From the NCBI GenBank assembly GCA_902728285.1, contig CACVBU010000498.1, positions 496,001 to 560,000 of the forward strand: a stretch of 64,000 nt of DNA. The letters run 5' to 3'. Within the stretch, counting starts at the first letter, position 1. Every line of letters starts with the position of its first letter. The position numbers were made by a program, and so were the translations under genes. Source of the stretch: Clytia hemisphaerica (Eukaryota; Cnidaria; Hydrozoa; Leptothecata; Clytiidae). Below are positions 52,120-62,866 of this stretch, one piece after another. A model generated the notes under the pieces. The model was not told the DNA's origin. It was given only the letters and a program-made list of their open reading frames with translations, and did no database searches.

Positions 52120-54540
52120 CATGGGCTGCGTTTAGACCAACTGGCATTTGTAATTTGGCATTTGCTCATGTAGACCAGCGTCCGAGATTCAAAAAAGGCC
52201 TTAAAAATGGTTTTCGAAATCTCAAATGCTCCGTCATCGGAAAACGCCAAAAACGTCGATTTTTCGCCTTAAAAATGCCATTTCTCGGCACCAGGTGGTC
52301 GAAACTTAACAAATAACCCCATTTTCTTTATCTACTTTTCACGCTGAATCCGTTTGTAGTCTCAGATATTTGATTTTCAGACTTCAAAAAAACCGTTAGT
52401 AAAGGGACCCTTGATAAGTTCTATCGATTAACTAAAAATCGATTCACTCGAAAACTGCAGGAGATTCGAAGGGCAAATTTTTTTTGTCAATTCTACACCC
52501 TATTAGGAGCATAATATCAAAAATTTGCCCTGATCTAAGGGGTGCCCTACGAAGTGACACAATCCACTGCCTCGGCCGCTGGTCAAAGGTGATTCCCTCA
52601 AGTTCAACTTTGACAGATCAAACGATGAAAGCATGAATTTCTCAAAAACTGCAGTCATTAAGACGGAAACTCTTTGCCGTAGGGCTAGGCTATGGCAAAT
52701 CTTGCAAACTTTACAATCTATAGAAAGAATTGAATAAAAAACGTGCAAATTCTTTAAAAAATCAAAAATGTCATTTTTTCTCTTTGTTTTGGTTCCTTTG
52801 TTTGATTTGAAATGCCAGAAAAGGGGATTCCTTTGCTCAAAATTATCAAGGTTATTCGTGAAGGTAAAGTTCCCGCTGAATGGAATGAATCTTTCATCAT
52901 CAGTTTATACAAAGGCAAAGGTGACTCACTTGAGTGTGGCAACTATCGTGGTCTTAAGTTGCTTGAAGTCTTACTTAAAGTTCTTGAGCGTATTCTTGAA
53001 ACTCTTATCAGAGAGCAAATCTCAATCGATGAGATGCAGTTTGGCTTCATGCCCGGTCGTGGTACGACTGATGCTATTTTTATTCTTCGCCAGCTACAAG
53101 AAAAATATCTAGGCAAAAGGAAAGATATTTTCTTCGCTTTTGTAGATCTGGAAAAGGCTTTTGATCGCATACCAAGGAAAATACTATGGTGGGCTATGCG
53201 TAGCCTTGGTGTCCCTGAATGGATTGTACAAACTGTCCAAGCGATGTATAATGGTCCAAGATCGTGTGTCCGGATCAATGGTCAGTTTAGTGAAGAATTC
53301 AACGTAAATGTTGGTGTCCATCAAGGCTCAGTCCTAGGTCCTCTGTTGTTCATAATTGTCATGGAGGCTCTGTCCCGAGAATTTCGAACTGGCTGTCCAT
53401 GGGAATTACTGTACGCTGATGATCTTGTTATTATCGCAGAAACAAAGGATGAACTCTTGTCAAAGCTTGCTCATTGGAAGCAAGGAATTGAAGCTAAAGG
53501 TCTTCGTGTTAACACTCGTAAGACCAAGGTTATGCATTGTAAAAATGGCCAGAGTGAAAGACAAAAATTAAGTAAATGGCCTTGTGGTGTTTGTTATAAG
53601 GGTGTAGGAAGCAACTCTATTCTATGTAGCAGCTGTCAATGCTACATACACAAACGCTGCTCCGGGATAAAAGGTCGCCTGAAGGAAGACTTGAATTATG
53701 TTTGTCCAGCCTGTTTAAATCCTGTTGTTGTACCTCCACCTAGTATTTTTGCCATAGATGGTTCTAATCTTGAAGTTGTTCAGACTTTTTGTTATCTTGG
53801 TGATATGTTTGGTAACAATGGTGGCTGTTTTGATGCCATTACTTCGCGTATCAAATCAGCATGGAAGAAATTCAGGGAGTTGCTTCCCATTTTAACAAAT
53901 AAAAGTATTCCCATCAAGTGTCGTGGTCGTGTATTCTCATCGGCTGTGAGAGGTGTCATGTTGCATGCGAGCTCAACTTGGGCTGTAACTGTGGATGATT
54001 GTAACAGACTTATTCGCAATGATAATGCTATGGTCAGGTGGATCTGTTCGATACGTTTGTCAGAAAGAATCTCTATGACTGCTCTTAGGGGTAGGCTTGG
54101 CGTTGATTCAATTGACATTTTGCTACGCCAAGGTAGGCTACGCTGGTTTGGCCATGTCCAACGTATGGATGAAGATTGTTGGCAAAAGAAAATCCTTTCC
54201 CATGTCGTGGAAGGTAAATATTTGGGCAGACCAAAAAAACGATGGATGGACAATATAAAAGACAACCTCAAATCTGCTAATGCAACTGTCGACATGACTA
54301 ATGATCGTGCAGCCTGGCGTTCAATCATTAGAGGAAGGCGTCCAACCCCAGATGCTGGGAATCACGGACGTTAAATCGTGCAGTAAGTAAGTAGTAAAAT
54401 GGCATTTCAAATGCCAACGAAATGCCAACACGCTGGCATCATTAGGCATTTGACAAACCGAACAATTGCGCGGAACAATAGAATTCAAAAGAATAATGCA
54501 AGCAATTACAAATGCCAGGCTGGTCTAAACGCAGCCCATG
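52120..54540. mobile_element. TIR element (CATGGGCTGCGTTTAGACC ends) carrying an RTE insert
   Basis: The left catgggctgcgtttagacca followed by actggcatttgtaattt and the right, reversed, catgggctgcgtttagacca followed by gcctggcatttgtaatt are inverted repeats of about 37 bp. The sub-terminal zones on both sides are rich in ggcatttg/caaatgcc. The middle 1.6 kb is the RTE-like fragment. No transposase was seen, so this is probably a non-autonomous DNA element of about 0.85 kb hit by a retrotransposon. Confidence 0.75.
52812..54374 (+). CDS. RTE-like non-LTR retrotransposon ORF, 5' truncated, with zinc finger
   Basis: A 520-codon open frame. Reverse transcriptase blocks: PAEWNESFIISLYKGKGD (fingers), QFGFMPGRGTTDA, FVDLEKAFDRIP (motif A), GVHQGSVLGPLLF (motif B), YADDLVI (catalytic YADD, residues 201-204) and GLRVNTRKTK. 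Then follows a PHD-like zinc finger at about 258-301 (C-x2-C-x10-C-x2-C-x4-H-x2-C-x14-C-x2-C) and a C-terminal domain with FCYLGDMFG, RLRWFGHVQRM and GRPKKRWMD that fits the RTE/BovB group. The N-terminal endonuclease is missing, so this is a 5'-truncated insertion whose remaining frame is intact (no stops), hence fairly recent. Its 3' end is (GTAA)n-like (54381-54393). Confidence 0.9.
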   Translation: MPEKGIPLLKIIKVIREGKVPAEWNESFIISLYKGKGDSLECGNYRGLKLLEVLLKVLERILETLIREQISIDEMQFGFMPGRGTTDAIFILRQLQEKYLGKRKDIFFAFVDLEKAFDRIPRKILWWAMRSLGVPEWIVQTVQAMYNGPRSCVRINGQFSEEFNVNVGVHQGSVLGPLLFIIVMEALSREFRTGCPWELLYADDLVIIAETKDELLSKLAHWKQGIEAKGLRVNTRKTKVMHCKNGQSERQKLSKWPCGVCYKGVGSNSILCSSCQCYIHKRCSGIKGRLKEDLNYVCPACLNPVVVPPPSIFAIDGSNLEVVQTFCYLGDMFGNNGGCFDAITSRIKSAWKKFRELLPILTNKSIPIKCRGRVFSSAVRGVMLHASSTWAVTVDDCNRLIRNDNAMVRWICSIRLSERISMTALRGRLGVDSIDILLRQGRLRWFGHVQRMDEDCWQKKILSHVVEGKYLGRPKKRWMDNIKDNLKSANATVDMTNDRAAWRSIIRGRRPTPDAGNHGR

Positions 54541-55120
54541 TCGAACTTATCAGAGGAAGAGATTTATAATTGTAATTTTACTGCCTTTTAACGAGCATTG
54601 CACTCCTTCGCATGTTTCCGACGTACTTGATCTATTGTCTTAAATCCGCCAGAGGGCTTTAAAGTTATAGCGTATCACCACACCTTTAATATGCTAAGCT
54701 TATGAAGCGACACCTGGGTTAGCACTGACACAATGCACCCCGTGTCAATACAAGCCCTTGAGATTTCGGCAAGAAGAACATTTCTTCAAACTTTATCTAC
54801 TGTACGCTAGAAAACATTTAACGCTCAGTCTTTGAAATAAGAGCTTCAATATGACAATAAGGCAAAAGTATGGAGGGAGTTAAAGTAATAGTCTATAGCC
54901 GCGCCTTTAACATGCTAAGCTTGTAACAGGCCAAACAGGGTATAATTGTGTTAACTAATGCATTCTCTACGGAGGACAGAGCAGATAAACTCGATAACCC
55001 AAATTTATCTGATCCCCGGTCGTGGTCGCCATTTCTGGTCGATATTTGGAAACTCACATGTGCTGTATTTTTGAGCTTGTTAGTGTTCATTTTTTATCTA
55101 ATCTCGTTACAGATCATCTT
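54541..55120. other. Intergenic with a short direct duplication
   Basis: The phrase taatatgctaagcttatgaag (54687-54707) recurs as taacatgctaagcttgtaac (54908-54927), each after a 'ccacacctt'/'ccgcgcctt' block. No gene was seen. Confidence 0.45.
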
Positions 55121-55345
55121 CTCGGGGGGGGGGTTCAGGGGTACCCGATTCCGCAATTCCACCAATTTTTTCTCCAATTTCCGTCAAACCGTCTAAAAAT
55201 GAACCGAGATTCCGCCACCGAAAATTCCTTTGAAATTCAAGATTTTTGTCAAAAATTCCACGAGTTTTGAATATTTTTTGCCAATTCTGAAATTCCGCAC
55301 TTTTTTTTGCTAAATTCCGTTTTTCCGCACCAAAATTGAGATTGG
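55121..55345. mobile_element. G-tract MITE, fragment
   Basis: It starts with a run of 10 G followed by ttcaggggtacccgattccg and is filled with 'aattccg'/'ttccgccacc' phrases like the element at 13396-13731. The C-tract right end is not found. Confidence 0.5.
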
Positions 55346-56685
55346 CTTTTGATTTTGTGCGATTTTTTGTTTTAGCCAATCACCGCGTTCAAAAACTCAT
55401 TTAATATTCATCCCAAACTTGGATGAAAAAGATCAAAGCGGTGCCCTAACCTGGGCAGATTTTCTTTCGGAGCCATGACCTTTAGAGTGAAACGTGTCAT
55501 GCGTGGAGTATCAGAATCTGCATGGAGATTAGTGTGCATCTAAGGTTCACTTTACATTTCAGGGTAATGTTTCTTTTTTACATTTCAGTATGGAAATAGA
55601 AAAAAACAGGGTTATTCTACATAACATATGATTTATAACAACAATAACTTATCCATACAAAAAAACACATTGAAAATGTGAGCGACGAACATAAATGGGA
55701 CATACGGGTGAGTATGATATTTTCCACACAAAGAATTCAAACAGAGATATTCACTCTCCACCAGGTCCGTTTATTGTCGTAATGTTTCTTTTTGACCCAG
55801 AATTTATTGCATAGAATCCAAAATCATGGTTATGGAGAAACAAAGGACAACGCGATACATGAGCCGGTTTTTTCATTTTCCCGTGAGATAAAAATTTCAG
55901 TATAACCACAAACATCTATTAAAGTCAAATCGGGTCAAATCAATATGTTGAATTCTTTTAACAAAGATCTATAGGACAAAATCGTTAATATTGAATGTCT
56001 AATGAGGTCAAAGGATACGTCATTTTTAAGTTTGTGACTAAAATCTACCGGACATAATTATGCAATCATCCCCCCCCCTGCAATGTTAAAGACGTTAATA
56101 CCAATCTGATCAAAATCCAAAAAGAAATTAATTTTGAGCTTTGAGTGATAATGAAATGGCCGGGAAAAGTCGTTAAAAAGACCGTTTCAAAGACCGGCTG
56201 CTTTTCTGTCCAAGTAAAGTTTGTTATATCTTTGGACATTTTTTAATTATTCGCTTGCAGAAATATTCCAAGGTACGCACTGCCTAATTTGGAAAAACGA
56301 TTTGACAACTATCTTCGTAGAGGCAAAAATCTAATGGTTTTGAAGGAATTTAGTGATCCTTTGCTTTCCGCCGAAAAACTTCTGTGAATTAGCCAGAATA
56401 TGCTTTAGAAAATGTTCCCTCCTCAAAATGAAACCCTGTGACTTTTCTAATACTGTATAAAAACCCTTGAAAGAATCTGAAAACTCGATGGGCACAGTGT
56501 AAATTAAGTTAAACGCTCAACCCATTTTTTTCGAATTGAACATAGCTTGATAAAGGTTCACTTTGGGTTCATGGTAGCATTCTTGACGTCACGTCGTTTC
56601 CACGACATTCTAAATCTAAGACCTCACAAGCGTTGCTCCCCCCACTGGACACACTATATTGGAAAAAAGAAAATGTGAAACTTAC
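55346..56685. other. Intron/intergenic, no gene recognised
   Basis: No ORF, RNA or repeat with clear limits was seen, apart from a C-run at 56069-56078. Confidence 0.5.
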
Positions 56686-56811
56686 ATAGCGAGCAATTGT
56701 AGACGATATCAGAGGGCGTCAACCACCATTTGATCTGTTTAATGGCGCAGTGTTTGTTCTTTTGTGCTATCTCGTCCAAAGGCTTCAAATCCGGCAGTTT
56801 ACGGTTAGTTC
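56686..56811 (-). CDS. Second exon after exon 1c
   Basis: Acceptor TTTTACAG before 56811 and donor CTAT|GTAAGT at 56686. In the frame set by exon 1c it encodes 42 residues starting GTNRKLPDLKPLDEIAQKNK and ending in SDIVYNCSL, with two cysteines. It exits in phase 1, so it can splice onto the multiplexin exon at 36328. No family was recognised for this segment. Confidence 0.6.
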
Positions 56812-57425
56812 CTGTAAAACAGAGGTAAATGTAATTAAAAAAAAAAATTAGATTTTAAAGTGACCGAAATGATAAAGGATAAAATAGAGGATAAATAAAA
56901 GATTGGGACTTTTGGTTCTAAGAATAATCACTGGCCCATGTCTCAATTCTTTAAGAATTCTTCAATGTTATCTTGAATATGGATATCATTATTTTTCAAC
57001 TTAAGAATATTGAAACATTTCAAACAAGGATTGCAATGATATCGAAGGATGGGAGGAGTTTTTAAAATGCCAAAACTTAAGCCTATCATACAGAGGGGAC
57101 AGTGCAACAGACAGTTTGCGAATTCTTTTATTGAAATTCACTAGATCAGACAAATAACAAAAAAAAAACACTCAAAATGAAAGATCAAAAGTCCAAGATA
57201 ATAAAAACATTCGAGTTTTGCAAAAGCCTTGAAATAGCTTAGTCAAGTCAACCATAATTCAATTTGGAAAGATAACTTTTGCTTTGGCCGAAGTATCATA
57301 TATCAATTAGTCTCGCAGAATACCACAAATGAAAAAGATAAGGCATTGATAGGCAAGCATTCTGCTGAGAAAAACGTGATCTTTACTACCACAGAGTAGA
57401 AAAAATTAACGTGACATTTTGGCTC

Positions 57426-57601
57426 AATTTACGGTAAAAATGCAATATAACTTACAGTAAGATGAAAAGCGGAAACTTTGCAATAGATTGCAGCTTTTCA
57501 CCGTGGCACTATGGGCAATTTCACGGTGAAAAGCTGCAATCTATTGCAAAGTTTCCGCTTTTCATCTTACTGTAAGTTATATTGCATTTTTACCGTAAAT
57601 T
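57426..57601. mobile_element. Perfect 80-bp-arm hairpin
   Basis: 57426-57505 and 57522-57601 are exact reverse complements by eye (aatttacggtaaaaatgcaa ... ttgcatttttaccgtaaatt), with a 16-bp loop. It does not share sequence with the 31011 hairpin. It lies in the intron between exons 1c and 56811 or just beyond. Confidence 0.88.
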
Positions 57602-58194
57602 TTAATTTTTTAATACGCAACAATTTGGCTTAATTTTCATCCTTAACGTGAATTTGACTGTAATAAACCCGATAATCACGGAGATATAAAATGCGTTGCC
57701 GTATTCTGACATCTGGTTGCAAATGTCTATTTGCTTTTCACCAAAACAATTGACAAGTTTTTTAAAGCTCGTGGTTTAAGCTAGATTAGACTAGAGCTTT
57801 GTCCGAAGAGGTGTGTCAGGCCTTCCAGCAGTTTTAAGACCCTTCTATTTAACACCCAAGAACATTCATCTCGAGTTTCAAGCCAAAGGCTATAGAGCAA
57901 TCTCTTGGATGTGAAATGAGGCCGCAGATTCCCCATCCGAAATCGAACGACCCATGTGATTTTCACACAAACGATGCATTGAACGTAAAATCTATCGCCT
58001 CATTTCGAAAAATGTATCGCACGGTAATAAAAAAACACGGCCATTGATTTTTTTTATTTTTATTTTTTCTTTTCGGTTTTTGAAATTGAAACTCAACGAT
58101 ACATCCCTACTTGAGGTTTTTTTCTAAGAATCAGCAGTTAGTGAGGCTTCTTTTGCTTCAGTGTATACAGGATGGGTCATTATTAACAGTAGAT

Positions 58195-58365
58195 TAAAGG
58201 TTTTGTTTTTGAATAAAAGTGCTATTGTTTGCTTACTAATCAATTTTAATTTACAAGCTTTTTTATATTAAATTGACACGGATGTGGAGCAGGATTGGTC
58301 AGAGATAGAAAAAGAAAAACATTTTTTTGCTTATATCAGCACAATGAAACAATAGACCTGATATG
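58195..58365 (+). repeat. Dispersed repeat C, copy 3
   Basis: Matches 17744-17900 directly (ttgtttttgaataaaagtgc, ttgacacggatgtggagcagg, gtcagagatagaaaaagaaaa) and 32890-33095 inverted. Confidence 0.7.
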
Positions 58366-58612
58366 AAACGGGAAAACTTATAAAAAAATAAAACCTTTAA
58401 GCAACACAACAGGCTACGGTTCACTCTGTACAAGAGTGTATCTCATGTATAACGTATAGCGCGGTGATGAATTTTGTAATTTCCGTAGATATTAGGTCTA
58501 TTTACAGACAAGTTACGCTTATGTACAACCGACAAGTGTACCTTTTATCACACTTCACACTTTTCAAAAATCTCTCTTAGAGAGGGTTACAAAAAATTTG
58601 TTGAAAAATCCA

Positions 58613-59050
58613 CGGGGGGGGCACTTATATGATCTGGCCTACGTCATGTGCTGCGCTTAAGGGTGGGATTTTTTCAGTATCCCAAAATGCACTGTAAGGG
58701 CGTGTTTCTGTGAGATTGCACTGCAAGGGTCGAATTTTAAAACAAATTCAAAATAATTGATAAAAAGAAAGGTTTTTACTTCTCGTCTGTTTTAAAAAGT
58801 TTCTTTTGTCTGATAATTACAGCTGACAAGAATATTTTTCCAGTTTTTCTTTAAAACAGAAAATTTCCCAAGCTTCTTTTTTCACACAGATTTATAGCTG
58901 AGAAATACAGTGCACTGTAAGGGTTGGGCAAATCAAGAGAAAGTGCACTGAAAGGGTACCTTTTCAGCCATATTGAACTGCATTGTAAGGGTACGATTTT
59001 GCGCGGCACATACCGTCGTTTCAAAATCGCGTGCCCCCCCCCCCCCCGGG
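58613..59050. mobile_element. G-tract MITE, copy 2, 9-bp target duplication
   Basis: 438 bp starting cggggggggcac and ending gtgc followed by a long C run and ggg. The flanks are AAAAATCCA (58604-58612) and AAAAATCTA (59051-59059), a 9-bp duplication with one mismatch. The interior repeats 'gcactgtaaggg' at least five times, a different filler from copy 1. Confidence 0.75.
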
Positions 59051-59370
59051 AAAAATCTAATTCAAGTTTTGGAAAACTAAAAAGGAGACCTTTTGGGTCC
59101 ATTCTCTCCCAGGTAAATAATTTCCTATCAAAAGTTTAACTATAACTTTAACCTTAACGATGACATTTAAAATCTACAGGGCGTTCGTGGCCAAAACCTT
59201 GAAATAGAGTAAACCGTGAATAGCATATTAGAAAGTGCTAAACCGCTCTGAAAAAAGTGGTTGGTTATATTTCAATCACGTATAGAAGAGAAGGCGTGGT
59301 TGAAGAAGGTTAATTTACTGTATGTCAACACTTCTTTCCAAGTATAGGAAGGGGTATACTATGAGAATAC

Positions 59371-59590
59371 GGCCGTAGCATGAAGGTAGAGCATCCAGCA
59401 ACGGTGCGAAAGGTTGTGGATTCGAGCCCCAGCCGGGTCATACCAAAGATTTTCAAAATAGTATTTGAGACGGATCAAGGGTAAGTGGAGAAATTCAGGG
59501 AAAAAGGAGTGGCGGCCTCCACTAGACAGCTGGAGAAAAGGGAGCCTTTGGGTCGCTCTCGACTGCAATCGTAAATTTAGCACGAAGAGT
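59371..59590 (+). mobile_element. tRNA-derived SINE, family 1, copy 2
   Basis: ggccgtagcatgaaggtaga ... gtggattcgagccccagccgg (B box) ... ggatcaagggtaagtggag ... 'gggtcgctctcgactgcaatcg' follows 15134-15410 in order at lower identity, with deletions. Confidence 0.75.
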
Positions 59591-59697
59591 CTTGTTCAAG
59601 TTATGTAAAATGAGTTTTATAGATTTCTTTACAAGGGTTTTTCACCTGAAGGGAGCATTGTTCTGTTCGAGTTAAGGAGATATAAAAGGTCCTTTGT

Positions 59698-59770
59698 ATG
59701 ACCTTGTTGGGATTGAACTAACAACCTTGCGCAAAGTAGCCGAATGCTCTACCTCTGCACTACGCGATCA
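59698..59770 (-). mobile_element. tRNA-like SINE head, minus strand
   Basis: Reversed, it reads gatcgcgtagtgcagaggtag ... gcaaggttgttagttcaatcccaacaaggtc, a tRNA-like A box and B box without the SINE body. There is no convincing acceptor stem, so it is not called a tRNA gene. Confidence 0.6.
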
Positions 59771-60252
59771 ATTCTATATTGTAATTTTCAACAGCGGAGA
59801 CGGTTATTTTTTGATATGTCTAGATGCTGGCTCACTGAGGACGGCGATGATCGGCATTTTTCACCGTCACTCATCCGTCCTTAAAAGGGTAGGCGTACAA
59901 GCGCTCTGTTAGACCTTAAAGGGGCATAAAAGTACTAATGGAATTTGTAAACAAACCGTATGCAGCGGGATACAAAATCAAAACAAATGTCACATGTCAA
60001 AATAAAAAATCAAAACAAATATGGCTGATTTTGATTGTTTCAATTGTTTCATAAGTTTGTTTTGGGCACGTAATTTTAATTGTTCTTATTAATGAAACGT
60101 GGCTCGCGCAATGTTTACATTTTACTACTTATATGTCCCTTTAAGGCGTCACCTCAACCTATTTTAGCCGGTGCGCTGCTTTTGACATATCTTTCTTTAA
60201 AACATTTAAAACGTCCGCAGGGGAAAAGAATACTAAAATAATTGCGCCTTAC

Positions 60253-60340
60253 CTGGAAAACTTTGGGCTCCACAAAGGCACAGAAAGCTGACCAAAATGT
60301 ACGCCGAGATCCAAACCAATCGCCAATCCATACTTTTCAT
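60253..60340 (-). CDS. Candidate alternative first exon, distal (exon 1c)
   Basis: From ATG 60340 it encodes MKSMDWRLVWISAYILVSFL and then CLCGAQSFP, a clear signal peptide. The donor CCAG|GTAAGG leaves one base, which joins in frame to the exon at 56686-56811. It is either the distal start of the multiplexin gene or the 5' end of an independent gene. Confidence 0.6.
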
Positions 60341-61680
60341 AGTAAATTGAATACAACCAAAACACTCCAAAAAAATCAAAACATTCGAAAATAAACGTTT
60401 GAATTTATCCAAATTGCATAAAATGTGATGAAGTGCGAAACGTTAGGTTGTTTAAAAATCTTTCCAATAGCGTTCTTCGTTAATAAAGTCTTGTGAAACT
60501 GCTTTATGTAATAAACTTTGCTGAGAGTGGCGGGTTTTTTATCGACAAATATATCGGTAACTTTGTTTCTCAGTTAAAAGAGTATATAACACTTAAGATG
60601 CACTTCAGATATTTTTTTCTCTCTGCACCCCTCACAATCTTGATAAGTGATTGGATATCGAATTGAAAAATCTGCGGCTTTTTTACTTCTTTTGAGTTCT
60701 CCCTCTCCATAAACTAAAATAGAAACAGATAGGTGTATAGATACTTTAACCATACGTTTGTATTCCCACAAAAGTTTTTCTAATATAATAAAATTCTCCG
60801 AATGTTTTCCAGTCTGTGATTGAGAGTCCTTGAGAAATAAAGTTTGTCACGTTTTGACCCAGTCTGAAGGCTGTCTGTGAAGAAACCCGGTAACGATAAT
60901 GTCAAAATTCATTACCATACTACGTCAAGTTTAGCGAGCACCTCACCAAAAACCGCGATTTTTCACCCGTTTCTTAGTGAGTTCCACTTTGAAGCCTTTC
61001 AAGTACTTTGACGCAAATTCGATATTTTCGCTACTGCAGGAGTTCGAAAGTTTAAAGTGAGTCCAAAAATTTGATGTTCGGAGCCCAAAAACCTAGTCGT
61101 GACGTCTAGTATAAGCTACGTCAAGTTACGCTACGCGGGTACTACGTTACGATAAACGTTAGACGCACTTTGTACCACAGTAAAGGGGGAGCAGTTATAG
61201 CAAAATGCTAAAAGTAAGCGAGTAACAAGTAATTTTCTCTTGCTTGCAACACCATTATATTCGATTGTAAATACAGTTGACGCTCTCTAATTCTACTTTC
61301 TACTATTTGATACGCTCGATTATTCGACAATATTGAAAGTTACCGTCAACAAGAAACTCATAAACAACGCTCTACTATTCGATACGCTCCCTTATTCGAT
61401 AAAAAGCCAATTTCCCTTGAAATCGAACTACAGAGTATGCTACCTACATGGCGCAATCAAGTCCATCGTAACATACTAACAACCAATTTCAAGTTAACCC
61501 CCTCCCTAATATTACTCAGATCATGCAAGAAGCACTAAACAACAAAAAATCTCAAACGTCAAGAACTTCCTTCCGCTTACTGGCAGGCTTCAGATAGCTA
61601 GAGAACATTGAACAATATACAAACTATTACAAAATATATTTTTCATTCAATCTTTTGCACGGAGGCAAAATATTAGATAT
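60341..61680. other. Upstream of exon 1c; possible promoter region
   Basis: On the minus strand this is the 5' flank of the distal first exon. It includes a TAACTCGA-related MITE end at 61272-61440 (tacagttgacgctctctaat, with repeated 'ctattcgatacgctc'). Promoter elements cannot be assigned with confidence. Confidence 0.4.
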
Positions 61681-61681
61681 A

Positions 61682-61967
61682 TACTCTTAGGTTCCAAATA
61701 AACGCCCCGCCCCGCCCCGCCCCCCCCCACATGTTAATGTTTCGAAAATTTTCCAACCCCCCCCCCGGACTTATTAGGACCCTCCCCCTGTTTATTTATT
61801 TTTAAAAATATTTTCAGCTGTCAAAAAGAAGGCCCCTTATTTTCCTCTAAATAGCCTGATTTTAGCCTGTATTTACATTATTTTTGGGATAAAATTTTCC
61901 AACCCCCCCTTCCCAACCCCCGTTTATTCGAACATCCGTCCTCCGTTTTGTTTGGAACATAAGAGTA
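61682..61967. mobile_element. TA-flanked MITE, C-rich interior
   Basis: The left tactcttaggttccaaataa(acg) and right, reversed, tactcttatgttccaaacaa(aacg) are inverted repeats with TA at both ends. The interior carries long C runs and two 'attttccaaccccccc' blocks. 286 bp. Confidence 0.8.
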
Positions 61968-62866
61968 ACATTTAAAAGATTTTAAGTTATAGAGGAGCAC
62001 AAAAATTCAGAATCCCTGGAACTATTTTGGGAGCGAAAAAGATAGAGAAAATATTTAGATTCTTAACTGTGGTACCCTTCAGGTACAATTTTTAAGGAAC
62101 AATGTTGAGCCTGCACATTTAGGATCAAAGAGATAAAAAAGATTAGAAAGCCTAACGTGCTTCTGATTATCCTGAAAATAAGAACTGAATGAGAACAATT
62201 TTAAGCTAAAAGTGTTGAAAAAAAATAAGAGAAACAAATATTCATTGGTTCTTGGAAAAAAGAATTGTACAGTAATTAAACACGACACCTCAACGAAGAA
62301 ATTTGACCATACCATACCTTAACTCAATTCAACAACTTTGCGTCCACCAGTTTATAACAGAAAAATACTGAAACTGTATGCGTGAAAAAATACCCGTCTA
62401 CTTGATATAGCGTGTTTTAAAGTTTCAAAAGGGATCATCTTAAAAAAGTATTTAAGAAATAAAACTACCTAACTATTGATTTACGATAAATTTAAAAACT
62501 TAAAATCTTACCCAAAGAATAGGAATAGAGTGTGAACGTCAAAGGTTGTCACTTTTGATTTATCACTGACCGGCCAGTTCTCATAAAAATGCTATAGTAG
62601 TAAAGCCTTGTCAGCTTGTCGAATACAGCAACCAGTTAGATCACACCCACAAGATTAAAAACATTCAAATGTTTAAAGTCAGATGTGTATTCTAGATTGA
62701 GCTTATAGCCAAAGTAAAAGTAGGGAATAATCAAGAAATCCCGTAGAAAGAATTTTAATCTGAGGGAGGGTACGAAAGAAATGAAATGGTATATACGGCA
62801 TAAAAGAAAATGTCTTTTAAGTATTTTACGCCACTTAAACCTTCTAAATCTCGAAAGCTCTCTCTC
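61968..62866. other. Intergenic, nothing recognised
   Basis: AT-rich. A 78-codon minus-strand ORF at 62079-62315 is Phe/Leu-rich and looks like chance. Confidence 0.5.

Noticed and set aside
59698-59770. A tRNA gene on the minus strand
   Set aside because: A and B boxes are present but there is no 7-bp acceptor stem; more likely a truncated SINE head.
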